Assembly (NCBI GenBank): GCA_021372695.1 | Contig: JAJFTY010000224.1 | Span: 1-37,003, forward strand | Length of the DNA: 37,003 bases | From: Deltaproteobacteria bacterium | GTDB lineage: Bacteria; Desulfobacterota; Syntrophia; Syntrophales; UBA5619 | Reading direction: 5' to 3' | Shown: one piece after another, positions 1 through 8,879 of the stretch | Layout of the letters: each line of letters opens with the position of its first letter | Numbering within the stretch: position 1 is the first letter of the stretch | Translations under genes and position numbers: made by a program | Notes under the pieces: generated by a model | Databases searched by the model: none | What the model saw: the letters and a program-made list of their open reading frames with translations, nothing else | Told to the model about the DNA's origin: nothing

Positions 1-14
1 GAAGAGAGGTGACG

Positions 15-521
15 ATGACCCGACATTTCGGTTTCAGGATTCAATGGCTGCTGCTTCTGTCCCTGTTCCTTTTCGGCGTCGTGTGGGCCGCGGAGGGCCC
101 ACGGGCATTGAGCGTTCAGGTCCGGGAGGGCCAGCTGCGGAGCACCCCCTCTTTCCTGGGGAAGATCGTGGCCAAGCCCTCATACGGGGAGCGGGTCGCC
201 CTGATCCAGGAGCAGGGCGACTGGCGGAAAGTCGCCCTCGCGAGCGGCGTCCAGGGATGGATGCATGCGACCGCCCTCACCGCGAAAACGATCGTCCTCA
301 AGGCCGGCGCGGCCAACGTGCAGACGAGCGCTACCGGAGGCGAGATCGCCCTTGCCGGCAAGGGGTTCAGCGAAGAGGTGGAAAAGCAGTACAAGAGCCT
401 GAACCCGAACCTCGACTACGCCTGGGTGGACCGGATGGAGCGCTTCAAGGTCCCGCCCGAGGAGATGGTGGCCTTCCTCAAACAGGGAGAGGTGGTGCCG
501 GCGGAAGGAGGTGCCCGATGA
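15..521 (+). CDS. Secreted SH3-domain (SH3b) protein
   Basis: Predicted 168-residue exported protein. A hydrophobic signal segment (about residues 9-24, rich in Leu/Phe and ending near VWA-AEG) precedes a bacterial SH3-like domain at about residues 32-100, recognised from the order VQVREGQLRSTPS, then GERVALIQEQGDWRKV, then GVQGWMHATALT. Such domains usually bind peptidoglycan or other envelope partners. The C-terminal third has no recognised fold. ATG at 15 is preferred because GAGAGG lies about 6 bases upstream; a GTG at 9 would add two residues. The stop overlaps the ATG of the metalloprotease gene (ATGA), so the two are probably translationally coupled and may work together in the envelope. 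The partner is unknown. Confidence 0.8.
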   Translation: MTRHFGFRIQWLLLLSLFLFGVVWAAEGPRALSVQVREGQLRSTPSFLGKIVAKPSYGERVALIQEQGDWRKVALASGVQGWMHATALTAKTIVLKAGAANVQTSATGGEIALAGKGFSEEVEKQYKSLNPNLDYAWVDRMERFKVPPEEMVAFLKQGEVVPAEGGAR

Positions 522-1432
522 AGACCCTCTATTCGCTCCTCGGCCTGGCGCTCGCCGCCCTGCTGGCGTTAACCTCCTGCCAGACCCTCGAATCCGCCGC
601 CGAAATCGCCACGGTGATCGGCCAGGGTACGGGGGCGATCACCGAGACCCAGGCGGAGTCGATCCGCAAGTCGACCAAGGCCGTGGCCCGCAGCGCCGAA
701 GAGTTCACCCCGGAGCAGGAGTACTATATCGGCCGCTCCGTCGGGGCGGTGGTCCTGACGAAATACAGGGCCTTCGACAACGCCCAGTTGAACCGGTACG
801 TGAACCTGCTCGGCCAGACGCTCGCCCAGGCCTCGGACCTTCCCAGCCTGTTCGGCGGCTACCATTTCCTGGTCCTGGACTCCGACGACATCAACGCCTT
901 CGCCACGCCGAGCGGGCTGATCTTCGTGACGCGGGGGCTCCTCCGCTGCTGCAGGACCGAAGACGCCCTGGCCGCGGTGCTCACCCACGAGGTCGGCCAC
1001 ATCGAATGCCGCCACGGCATGGAGGCGATCGAGAAGGCGAGGTTCAACGAGGTCGCGGCCATTCTCGGCACGGAACTCGCCAAGAACCTTGGCTCCCGGG
1101 AAGTCGCGCAGCTCACCGAGACCTTCGGGGGCGTCATCACCGACGTCACCACCACCATGATCAACAAGGGGTATGCCCGCGGCTCCGAGTACGAGGCGGA
1201 CCGCGCCGCCGTGAAGCTCCTCCGGCGCGTGGGCTACGACCCGAGCGGCCTGACGGAGATGCTCTTGGCGATGAAGCGGAACCTGAAGCCGGGCGGCCTC
1301 GATTTCGTCAAGACCCACCCCGCCCCGGACGACCGCATCGCCGAGCTCCGCAAGGACGGGGTCGGCTCGGCCGCCGTCCGGCCCGTTGCAGCGCGGCAGA
1401 AACGTTTCCAGCAGTCGATGGTCAGGATATGA
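518..1432 (+). CDS. M48-family zinc metalloprotease, lipoprotein
   Basis: 304-residue protein. The N terminus is a lipoprotein signal with a lipobox ending LALTSC (Cys21), so the mature protein should be lipid-anchored in the envelope. The peptidase M48 core is clear: zinc-binding HEVGH at residues 157-161 and the downstream third-ligand motif EYEAD with Glu224. This resembles the BepA/LoiP class, which degrades or helps assemble misfolded outer-membrane proteins. The TPR tail of BepA is absent, so it is closer to the short LoiP type. Its start overlaps the SH3 gene and its stop overlaps the cyclase gene, both by ATGA, pointing to one transcript. The substrate is unknown. Confidence 0.9.
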   Translation: MKTLYSLLGLALAALLALTSCQTLESAAEIATVIGQGTGAITETQAESIRKSTKAVARSAEEFTPEQEYYIGRSVGAVVLTKYRAFDNAQLNRYVNLLGQTLAQASDLPSLFGGYHFLVLDSDDINAFATPSGLIFVTRGLLRCCRTEDALAAVLTHEVGHIECRHGMEAIEKARFNEVAAILGTELAKNLGSREVAQLTETFGGVITDVTTTMINKGYARGSEYEADRAAVKLLRRVGYDPSGLTEMLLAMKRNLKPGGLDFVKTHPAPDDRIAELRKDGVGSAAVRPVAARQKRFQQSMVRI

Positions 1433-3579
1433 AACGGGCGGCCGCCTCGCCGGCGACAAAGAAGCTGCTCCTGGGGCTCCTCGCGGGTCTCCTGGGATTC
1501 TCCGTCGCGCTCGCGCTCTGGCTCCCGGGGTGGCTCGGCCCCTGGGAGGGCCGGACCTGGGACTGGCGGGCCAATCTGCTGGCAAAGCCGGGCCCGGCCA
1601 CCGGCACCGTCCGCCTGATCCTCCTGGACCAGAACAGCCTCGACTGGGGTAGGGCAGAAAACGGGCTGAGCTGGCCGTGGCCGAGAGAGATGTACGGCGT
1701 GATCCTCGACTACTGCCGGCGGCAGGGGGCGAAGGCGGTCTTCTTCGACATCCTCTTCACGGAACCTTCCGCCTACGGCGTCTCGGACGACCAGGCCTTC
1801 GGGGCGTCGCTCCGGAAGGGGCCGCCCTCCGTGGGCGCGCTCTTCCTGGGGGAAAGAACCGGGGCGGCCCGGGAATGGCCTCCCTCCCTTTCGGGGAACA
1901 GATTCACGATCGGCGGCCTCGACGCCTGGGACCGGGCCGGCCGGCGGAAAAAGCCCGCCCCCCGCGCCCTCTTTCCCGTCGACGAAATCGCCCGCTCCTG
2001 CACCGTTCTCGCCGACACCCACCTCGACCCCGGTCGGGACAACGTCTACCGCCGGATCGGCCTCTTCTTGCGCTTCGACGGCCGCATCGTTCCCTCGCCG
2101 GCCCTGGGCGCCCTTCTCGCAGCCCATCCCGAAACGCCGCTCTCCGTCGCCGGGGACCGCCTCACGGTGGGGGAGCGCCGCATCCCGGTCGACCGGTCGG
2201 GAAGGGCGATCCTCCGCTTCCGCGGGGCCGCCGGGACCCACCCTGCCTACAGCGCCGCGGCGGTCATCCAGAGCGAACTGCGCCTGCGGGAGGGCCAAAC
2301 GCCCACGATTCCGGGGAAGGAGCTCTTCCGGGACGCCTACGTGCTCGTCGGCTTTTCCGCCCCGGGGCTGTACGACTTGAGGCCGGCCCCGGTTTCCGGC
2401 GTCTATCCGGGCGTCGAGATCCATGCCACGGCCCTCGACAACCTCCTCTCGGGAGATTTCATGGAGGCCGCGCCCTCCCCCCTGGTCTGGGCGCTGACCC
2501 TGCTTCTCACCCTGCTCGCGGGCCTGGTGACTGCCCGGGTTTCGGGCATCGTGAGGAGCCTCTTCGCGTACGGGCTCCTCCTCTGCCTGCCCGCGGGCCT
2601 CTGCATCGCCGCCTATCTCCAGGGTTACTGGCTCCCCCTGGCCGTCCAGGAGGTCGGCGTCGGCGTGACGCTCCTCGCGGCCGGCGTGATCTACTACACC
2701 ACGGAAGGACGGCAGAAACTCTTCATCAAGAACGCCTTCAAACAGTACCTGAGCCCCGCGGTCATCGAGGAGCTCATCCGGTATCCCGAACGGCTCACGC
2801 TGGGCGGGGAGCGGCGGGAACTCTCCATCTTCTTCTCCGACCTGGAGGGGTTCACCGGCATCTCCGAGGGGTTGCAGCCCGAGGCCCTGACGGCCCTGCT
2901 GAACGAATACCTCACGGCCATGACGGACATCATCCACGAGGAGGGCGGAACGGTGGACAAGTTCGAAGGCGACGCGATCATCGCCTTCTGGAACGCGCCG
3001 CTCCCCCAGCCCGATCATGCCGTGCGCTGCGTCCGGTCCGCGCTGCGCTGCCAGGCCCGGCTCGCCGAAATGAGGCCCGCGATCCGTGAACGCATCGGCA
3101 AGGAGCTCCGCATGCGGATCGGGATCAACAGCGGTCCGGCTGTGGTCGGCAACCTGGGCTCCCGCACCCGTTTCGACTACACGATGCTCGGCGATGCGGT
3201 GAATCTCGCCTCCCGCCTGGAGGGGATCAACAAGCAGTTCGGGACCTATACGATCATCTCCCAGGCGACAAGGGACCTTCTGGCCGGCGCCTTTCCCAGC
3301 CGCGAGCTTGCCCGCGTCGCCGTCGTGGGCCGCAGGGAGCCGGTGACGGTCCATGAGCCGATGCCACCCGGCGAAGAGGAGCGCCGCCAGGAGGATCTGG
3401 CGATCTTTGCCCGCGGCCTGGAGGAGTTCTATCATGGCCGGTTTGCCGAGGCGGAGGCTCTCTTCGCCGGTCTCAAGGAACGCGACCGGGCGGCCTCGGC
3501 CTACGCCGAAAAGTGCCGCGAGCTTGCGGCCGCCCCGCCCCCGAACTGGGACGGCGTCTGGGTCGTCACCACCAAGTGA
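1429..3579 (+). CDS. CHASE2-domain class III adenylate cyclase
   Basis: 716-residue membrane signalling enzyme predicted to make cAMP. Order: an N-terminal transmembrane helix (about 11-32), a large extracytoplasmic CHASE2 sensor (about 45-335, with VRLILLDQNSLDWG and KAVFFDILFTEP), three closely spaced transmembrane helices (about 345-425), then a cytoplasmic class III cyclase domain (about 455-640). Metal-binding aspartates are visible at Asp471 (FSDLEGFT) and Asp515 (KFEGDAIIAF). Lys511 and the Asp in RFDYTMLGDAVN fit adenine rather than guanine specificity. NLASRLEG carries the transition-state Asn and Arg. The C-terminal 65 residues look like a short helical/TPR-like tail. ATG at 1429 overlaps the protease stop, so envelope sensing, proteolysis and cAMP production may be linked. 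Confidence 0.92.
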   Translation: MKRAAASPATKKLLLGLLAGLLGFSVALALWLPGWLGPWEGRTWDWRANLLAKPGPATGTVRLILLDQNSLDWGRAENGLSWPWPREMYGVILDYCRRQGAKAVFFDILFTEPSAYGVSDDQAFGASLRKGPPSVGALFLGERTGAAREWPPSLSGNRFTIGGLDAWDRAGRRKKPAPRALFPVDEIARSCTVLADTHLDPGRDNVYRRIGLFLRFDGRIVPSPALGALLAAHPETPLSVAGDRLTVGERRIPVDRSGRAILRFRGAAGTHPAYSAAAVIQSELRLREGQTPTIPGKELFRDAYVLVGFSAPGLYDLRPAPVSGVYPGVEIHATALDNLLSGDFMEAAPSPLVWALTLLLTLLAGLVTARVSGIVRSLFAYGLLLCLPAGLCIAAYLQGYWLPLAVQEVGVGVTLLAAGVIYYTTEGRQKLFIKNAFKQYLSPAVIEELIRYPERLTLGGERRELSIFFSDLEGFTGISEGLQPEALTALLNEYLTAMTDIIHEEGGTVDKFEGDAIIAFWNAPLPQPDHAVRCVRSALRCQARLAEMRPAIRERIGKELRMRIGINSGPAVVGNLGSRTRFDYTMLGDAVNLASRLEGINKQFGTYTIISQATRDLLAGAFPSRELARVAVVGRREPVTVHEPMPPGEEERRQEDLAIFARGLEEFYHGRFAEAEALFAGLKERDRAASAYAEKCRELAAAPPPNWDGVWVVTTK

Positions 3580-3604
3580 GCCAGGCGCAATCTTCCCCTA
3601 CCGA

Positions 3605-3660
3605 CAATTGGACGAAGGAAAACTTGCAATTGGACGGACATAAAACTTGCAATTGGACGG
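3605..3660 (+). repeat. Three direct repeats ahead of the ATPase gene
   Basis: The core CAATTGGACG occurs at 3605, 3627 and 3650, a 22-23 bp period. The last two copies extend to AAAACTTGCAATTGGACGG (3619-3637 and 3642-3660). They fill the gap between the cyclase stop and the ATPase ribosome-binding site. This could be an operator read by the ATPase or a partner, or the edge of a transferred segment. Function unknown. Confidence 0.7.
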
Positions 3661-3682
3661 GTTTGGTGTTTAAGGTAATCCC

Positions 3683-4930
3683 ATGAAAAATAATGATTTA
3701 TATCCTCGATACCTCCAGCCACGGGTGATAGAGGCCCTGGCCGATTCTCCGGTGGTGCTGATCCATGGTCCTCGGCAGTGCGGCAAGAGCACGCTGGCCC
3801 GGCAGGTCGGCGATGTGGAGGGTTTCACGTATCTGAGTTTTGACGATGATGTGCAGCGGGCGGCGGCACAAGCGGACCCTGTGGGCTATATCGCCGATCT
3901 GCCTGAACGGGTGATTCTGGACGAAGTGCAACGGGTGCCGGAACTCTTCACCTCGCTGAAAGCGGCGATCGATGAGCGAAGGAAACCGGGGCGGTTTATC
4001 CTGACCGGTTCGGCGAATGTACTGCTGGTGCCTAAGCTGGCTGATTCCCTTGCTGGTCGCATGGAGATTTTGCGACTGCATCCACTGTCTCAAGTGGAGC
4101 TTTCGCGAGGAACGCCCGATTTTCTGTCGGCCCTGTTCGGTTCGGCTTTCAAGGCCGGCTCATCCGGTCGACGCCTCGGCCGGATGCTGGCCGAACGGGT
4201 GGCGGCGGGCGGTTACCCGGCGGCGCTGGCCCGGGCCACGCCACGGCGGCAAGCCACATGGTATCGGGACTATGCCAATACCCTGATTCAGCGCGATGTC
4301 CTCGACCTGGCGCGCATCAGCGCCCTAGATGCGTTGCCGCGCCTGCTGGCACTGGCCGCCGGCCAGACGGCTTGCCTGGCGAACGTGTCGGAACTTGCCG
4401 CGCCCTTTCAGGTGAGCAGACAGACCATTCGCGAGTATGTCACGCTGCTGTCGAGGATTTTTCTGTTGGAAGAACTGCCGCCGTGGCACAGCAACCGCCT
4501 GAGCCGCCTGATCAAAACGCCAAAACTGCATTTGGGCGACACCGGGCTGGCCTGTTCGCTCCTTGGCTTGGATGCGGAGATGCTGTGGAAAGACCGCGCT
4601 CTTTTCGGGCGGATTCTAGAGACATTTGTCTTTCAGGAGTTGCGCCGCCAAGGGAGTTGGCATGGGGACATTGTATCCTTCAGCCATTTTCGCGACAAAG
4701 ACCAGGTAGAGGTTGATGTTGTTGCGGAGTCCGGTGGACGCTTGGCCGGGGTTGAGGTAAAGGCGGCGGCGACGGTTACCGGCGACGATTTCAGAGGGCT
4801 GCGCAAACTCCAGGACGCCGCGGAGAAGAGTTTTGCCGCCGGGGTGGTGCTGTATGACGGCAACGCCGTCGTGCCTTTCGGGAACAAACTCTATGCGGTC
4901 CCAATCTCCAGACTCTGGGAGAACAGATGA
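3683..4930 (+). CDS. AAA-type ATPase with DUF4143-like C-terminal domain
   Basis: 415-residue cytoplasmic protein. Walker A is GPRQCGKS (residues 29-36, Lys35) and Walker B is RVILDEVQR (about 76-84). LTGSANVLLVPKLADSLAGRM is the usual sensor segment of this family. After a winged-helix-like middle part comes a C-terminal domain with EVD (about 343) followed by GVEVK (about 359), which looks like a PD-(D/E)XK nuclease-fold motif often seen in DUF4143 proteins. Such ATPases are common solitary accessory genes of uncertain role, suspected in toxin-antitoxin or defence functions. The start has AAGG a few bases upstream. Base composition is somewhat lower in GC than the flanking cassette, consistent with acquisition. 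No antitoxin-like partner is visible. Confidence 0.88.
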   Translation: MKNNDLYPRYLQPRVIEALADSPVVLIHGPRQCGKSTLARQVGDVEGFTYLSFDDDVQRAAAQADPVGYIADLPERVILDEVQRVPELFTSLKAAIDERRKPGRFILTGSANVLLVPKLADSLAGRMEILRLHPLSQVELSRGTPDFLSALFGSAFKAGSSGRRLGRMLAERVAAGGYPAALARATPRRQATWYRDYANTLIQRDVLDLARISALDALPRLLALAAGQTACLANVSELAAPFQVSRQTIREYVTLLSRIFLLEELPPWHSNRLSRLIKTPKLHLGDTGLACSLLGLDAEMLWKDRALFGRILETFVFQELRRQGSWHGDIVSFSHFRDKDQVEVDVVAESGGRLAGVEVKAAATVTGDDFRGLRKLQDAAEKSFAAGVVLYDGNAVVPFGNKLYAVPISRLWENR

Positions 4931-5328
4931 TGCCCTACCTCCACACGGAAGCGCGATATCCGTATGCGAGGATGGAATTTTACCCAGAAACGGCAGGGGC
5001 TGCATCGATGATGCGCTCCCTGCGGGAACTGCCGCAGGGGCCGGACGTTGATGCGGCACTCGGCCCGCAGCCGGTCAGCACAGATTTCCCTTGATCTCTA
5101 TCCGCCTTTTCTGTATCGTCCGTCCAAACGAACCATCCGAATATCTTTGGCGTTTGCGTGCCGCTCGGCAACCAATCGCTCTCCCCGCTTGCCGCCGAGC
5201 CAGCTGACCTGATGTGCGTACCGGAATCCGGATCGCAGCGCAGGGCAAACGCCCTGTAGCTGACTGAGCTCGTTCGCAGAATCCGGCGGAGGAAGTCGAT
5301 CCAAATATTTCAACATGAGGAAAAGACA
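4931..5328. other. 398-bp gap without a convincing gene
   Basis: No gene recognised. A 72-codon frame on the minus strand (5316-5098) has no good ribosome-binding site and no recognisable domain. The stretch may be the decayed end of an accessory gene inserted between the ATPase and NHL genes. A GAGG at about 5314-5318 serves the downstream GTG start. Confidence 0.5.
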
Positions 5329-7287
5329 GTGTACGTTCTAGGACCTACCTCCCAATCCTCTATTTCCAATCGTGCGATGTTCATTATCCTGGCCTCGGTC
5401 ATCCTGTTCATTTCTTGTTATGAAAGTTCGACGGCACAAGATTTCAAGTTTGTAAAAAAATGGGGTTCAGCGGATTATTACGTCAATCAGCAGAGTTGGC
5501 CTAGTGCAGTGGCTGTCGACTCCTACGGGAACATCTATGCTGCGGATAACTTTTTTTGCCGAATCGAAAAAATCTCTGCAACAGGAAAATTCGTGACATC
5601 TTGGACGTGGTCGGGTGAGTTCAATACGTATAACACCCAGAGCGGAATTGCTGTGGATGCTTTGGGGAACTTATATCTCTTGGATCCCTTAAAAGCCTGC
5701 ATTAAGAAGTTTACGTCAACTGGAGAATTCATCACACAATGGGGTTCAGCAGGATTGCATAATGGGAATCTGACCGTAAGCGCCTCGGGATTCATCTACG
5801 TTGCCGATAGGGATAACTATCGCGTTCAGAAATTTTCCACCACCGGGGAATTCATAACCGCGTGGGGCTCTCAAGGTTCGGGGAATTCTCAATTTCAATA
5901 TCCAAATGGCGTCGCGGTGGACCCTGCTGAAAATGTATATGTCCTGGATCTGGCAAATTTTTGTGTCAAGAAATTCACTTCGACGGGAACGTTCATAACG
6001 AAATGGGGTTCTCAAGGTTTTGGGAATGGTCAGTTCGTATATCCGAGTGGTATCGTTGCAGACTCCATTGGAAACGTTTACGTGGTGGATGCAAATAAAT
6101 ATAGTGTTCAGAAATTTTCAAGCGACGGATCGTTTATTACCGAGTGGGGTTCCCCAGGAACGGGGGCTGGGCAGTTTTCAACCCCGGGTGCCATAGCGGT
6201 CGATTCTGCCGGAAACGTCTATGTGGCTGACTCGGGGAACAGGCGTATACAGATGTTCGATGGCATGGGTAACTTGATCACAGAATGGATTTCCGGTTTA
6301 GGTCAGTTCAAATCGCCTTATGGACTTACGGTTGACACGACCGGGACTGTATATGTAGCGGATACCGAACATCACCGTGTACAGATAATCCCTCCCGACG
6401 AGAGAATAACAGCTTGGGGAACTCACGGAACGGATGACGGTCGGTTTGATACTCCCTGCGGTACCGCAGTGGATCGCTCCGGGAATGTCTATGTGGCGGA
6501 CCGGAACAATCATCGCATCCAAAAATTCTCTGCCACCGGAGACTTCATGACCAAATGGGGGTCAGAGGGTACGGGGGATGGTCAATTGTTCTTCCCCACG
6601 GGCGTGGCTGCGGATGCCTTGGGGAACGTTTACGTGGCGGATGCGGGCAACAATCGAATACAGAAATTCTCCGCTATAGGTTCATTTATAACCAAGTGGG
6701 GGGCTGCAGGAACGCACGATGGGGAATTTACCTCTCCTGGAGATGTCGCCGTGGATGGTTCGGGGAATATCTATGTTGCTGATTGCGTTAATAATCGTAT
6801 TCAGAAATTTTCAGATAAGGGATCGTTCATACTGAAGTGGGGTTCGCAAGGTTCAGGGGACGGTCAGTTCGAATTCCCTGGCGCCATTGCCGTGGAAGCC
6901 TCTGGTGACGTTTATGTGGCGGATGCAGGAAACAATCGGATACAGAAATTTTCCGCTACAGGAAGATTCCTGACGGATTGGGGTTCATTTGGCACAAACG
7001 ATGGCCAATTTTTCTCACCACGCAGCGTTGGCGTTGATTTGTCAGGAAACGTCTACGTTGCTGATACTTTCAACTCTCGCATCCAAAAACTCATGCCTAT
7101 AGCAACTGGTGATGTGAATGGAGATGGGTCGATCGATTTGAACGATGCCGTGATCACTTTGAGGATAACGGCGGGGATTGTTCCAGCTCTGACGATATAT
7201 AAAAGGACGACCATCGGTAACGGAAGGAATATCACATTGGCGGATTCAGTTTTCATCTTACAGAAAATTGCCGAGATGCGAAACTGA
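5329..7287 (+). CDS. Secreted 12-repeat NHL beta-propeller with dockerin-like tail
   Basis: 652-residue predicted exported protein. A hydrophobic segment at about residues 17-33 (MFIILASVILFISC) acts as signal or anchor. Twelve NHL repeats of about 47 residues follow, each built on the pattern PxGVAVDxxGNVYVADxxNNRIQKFSxxGxFITKWG, enough for two six-bladed propellers. The C-terminal 60 residues hold a dockerin-like calcium loop (GDVNGDGSIDLNDAV, about 594-608) and a degenerate second half. Dockerins bind cohesins in cell-surface assemblies, but no cohesin is in this window. GTG at 5329 is chosen because GAGGAAAA lies just upstream; an ATG at 5377 would give a cleaner signal peptide but lacks a clear ribosome-binding site. 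The gene is visibly richer in A and T than its neighbours, suggesting transfer. Confidence 0.85.
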   Translation: MYVLGPTSQSSISNRAMFIILASVILFISCYESSTAQDFKFVKKWGSADYYVNQQSWPSAVAVDSYGNIYAADNFFCRIEKISATGKFVTSWTWSGEFNTYNTQSGIAVDALGNLYLLDPLKACIKKFTSTGEFITQWGSAGLHNGNLTVSASGFIYVADRDNYRVQKFSTTGEFITAWGSQGSGNSQFQYPNGVAVDPAENVYVLDLANFCVKKFTSTGTFITKWGSQGFGNGQFVYPSGIVADSIGNVYVVDANKYSVQKFSSDGSFITEWGSPGTGAGQFSTPGAIAVDSAGNVYVADSGNRRIQMFDGMGNLITEWISGLGQFKSPYGLTVDTTGTVYVADTEHHRVQIIPPDERITAWGTHGTDDGRFDTPCGTAVDRSGNVYVADRNNHRIQKFSATGDFMTKWGSEGTGDGQLFFPTGVAADALGNVYVADAGNNRIQKFSAIGSFITKWGAAGTHDGEFTSPGDVAVDGSGNIYVADCVNNRIQKFSDKGSFILKWGSQGSGDGQFEFPGAIAVEASGDVYVADAGNNRIQKFSATGRFLTDWGSFGTNDGQFFSPRSVGVDLSGNVYVADTFNSRIQKLMPIATGDVNGDGSIDLNDAVITLRITAGIVPALTIYKRTTIGNGRNITLADSVFILQKIAEMRN

Positions 7288-7467
7288 CGACATCTCCGTG
7301 ACCGGTGCGTTACCCCTTGGCGCAAATCCCTTCACCCGGATGCAGGTCGCCTCGAAGAGTGGCAGATCGGCGCACCGGATGCTACTTCCCCTAGATTAAA
7401 AGCGGGTGGTGAGCCACTACCTGGGCTACCCTCTGCCCCGCCTCGCGATCCCGCCGCGGCCGGGAGA

Positions 7468-8643
7468 TCAGCCGAAGGCGGACGCGGCAAAATGCTTCTG
7501 CAGGACGAGCGCCACCGTGCCCCGCAGCCGGGCCATCTCGCCGTCGTGGGCCGGGAGCACGCGGGGCGCGGGACCGGGCAGCGGATAGGCGGAAAGCTCC
7601 CGGTCGATCACCGGCGCGAAGCGCTCCCAGGCGCCGGTCACCTCCCCGACCAGGACGATATCCGCCGGGGCCAATCCGACGGCGAGCATCCGCAAGCCCC
7701 GTCCCAGATAGAGCGCCATGGTGTCGAGCGCCTGGGCGGCCTGCGCATCGCCCTGATCGGCCAGGGCCAGCAGTTCCTTGAAGCTCGGGCCTTCGTCCTG
7801 CCGGCCCTTGGCGTCATAGTAGCGGACGGCGGCGCGGTTCGACGCGAACATCTCCCAGCAGCCGCGGTTGCCGCAGGCGCAGAGGGGGCCTTCGGGGTCC
7901 AGGGTGACGTGGCCGAATTCACCCGCCATGCCGTCGGCCCCGCGGACGAGCTGCCCGTTCATGTAGACGCCCGTGCCGATCCCCTCGGAGACGGTCACCA
8001 CGACCAGGTCATGGAGATCGTCGCTGGGGCCGAACCACACCTCGGCCAGAGCGCAGGCGTTGGCGGCATTTTCGAGCTCCACCTCCAGTCCCGTGGCCTG
8101 CGCCAGGGGTGCGGCCAGGTCGGCGTCGCGCCAGCACAGGTTGGGGGCAAACCGCAGGACCTTGGTGTCGGGATGGATCCGGCCCGGGAGGCTCACGCCG
8201 ACCCCCTCGAATGTCAACCCCTTGCGGGTCTCCACGAGCCTCCGGAGACGGGAGGTCAACTCCTCCACGGCAAGTGCCGCAGAGGGCGGCGTGGGAAAGA
8301 CCTCCTGGTAGTCGAAACGGGCGTTGACGTCGGAGGTGGCGATAATGGTCTTGGTCGGCCGGATGTCGATGCCGATGATGGACCTGTCCGTGTTGAGGCG
8401 CAGAAAGGTGGGACGGCGGCCGCGCGGCAGGCGGCCCATCTGATCGGCGATCAGCCAGCCATCGGCGATGAGGTTCTCGGTGATGGCCGAGACCGTGCTC
8501 CGCTGCAGTCCGGAGATCCTGGCGATATCGGCCCTGGAAAGGGGCTGCCGGCTGCGGACCAGGTTCAGCACGATGCGGCGGTTGATGTCCCGGGCGGTCT
8601 CGCTCGAGGCCACCTGAATGTTCTGCAAATTGATCTTCCTCAT
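7468..8643 (-). CDS. ROK-family transcriptional repressor
   Basis: 391-residue regulator. A winged helix-turn-helix at about residues 20-75 (LSRADIARISGLQRSTVSAITENLI) precedes a ROK sugar-kinase-fold domain. The zinc signature is intact (GHVTLDPEGPLCACGNRGCWE). Two kinase features are lost: the phosphate loop reads DIRPTK instead of DIGGTK, and the catalytic Asp in the usual NDAN motif is Ala193 (ENAANACALAE). It should therefore sense a sugar without phosphorylating it, like XylR/NagC-type repressors. It is divergent from the UroD-SDR-transporter operon across a gap with a strong promoter, so that operon is its likely target. The effector is unknown. Confidence 0.9.
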   Translation of the reverse strand: MRKINLQNIQVASSETARDINRRIVLNLVRSRQPLSRADIARISGLQRSTVSAITENLIADGWLIADQMGRLPRGRRPTFLRLNTDRSIIGIDIRPTKTIIATSDVNARFDYQEVFPTPPSAALAVEELTSRLRRLVETRKGLTFEGVGVSLPGRIHPDTKVLRFAPNLCWRDADLAAPLAQATGLEVELENAANACALAEVWFGPSDDLHDLVVVTVSEGIGTGVYMNGQLVRGADGMAGEFGHVTLDPEGPLCACGNRGCWEMFASNRAAVRYYDAKGRQDEGPSFKELLALADQGDAQAAQALDTMALYLGRGLRMLAVGLAPADIVLVGEVTGAWERFAPVIDRELSAYPLPGPAPRVLPAHDGEMARLRGTVALVLQKHFAASAFG

Positions 8644-8719
8644 CCTCTGACCTCGCCTTTGCCCGATGCACCGATCCTAAGGGAATCCCCCGGAGGTTGC
8701 AAGGGGAACGCATTATCTA

Positions 8720-8748
8720 TTGACAGAACGTTGCCCCGGTGATATAGT
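8720..8748 (+). promoter_or_regulatory. Sigma70-like promoter for the UroD-SDR-ABC operon
   Basis: TTGACA at 8720-8725, a 17-base spacer and TATAGT at 8743-8748 form a near-consensus sigma70 promoter reading toward the gene at 8880. It lies in a strikingly A+T-rich stretch and would give a 5' leader of about 125 bases. Confidence 0.7.
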
Positions 8749-8799
8749 TCGTGCCAACAACAATATATCACAAATCGATCCGGCTTGAAATACCAAATG

Positions 8800-8837
8800 A
8801 CCGTTTGAGATCGTTTTTTTATTAGTCCACCGTTTGA
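8800..8837 (+). promoter_or_regulatory. Possible operator: two ACCGTTTGA direct repeats
   Basis: ACCGTTTGA occurs at 8800-8808 and again at 8829-8837, 29 bases apart (nearly three helical turns), downstream of the predicted promoter and around a T run. It may be where the divergently encoded ROK repressor binds. This is inference from position only. Confidence 0.3.
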
Positions 8838-8879
8838 ACAAATTAGGTCGAGGGGTCGCCTCGGAAGGGTGGGCATCAC

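Noticed and set aside
5098..5316. A 72-codon minus-strand frame between the ATPase and NHL genes
   Set aside because: No ribosome-binding site of note and no recognisable motif. It could be a gene remnant but cannot be supported.
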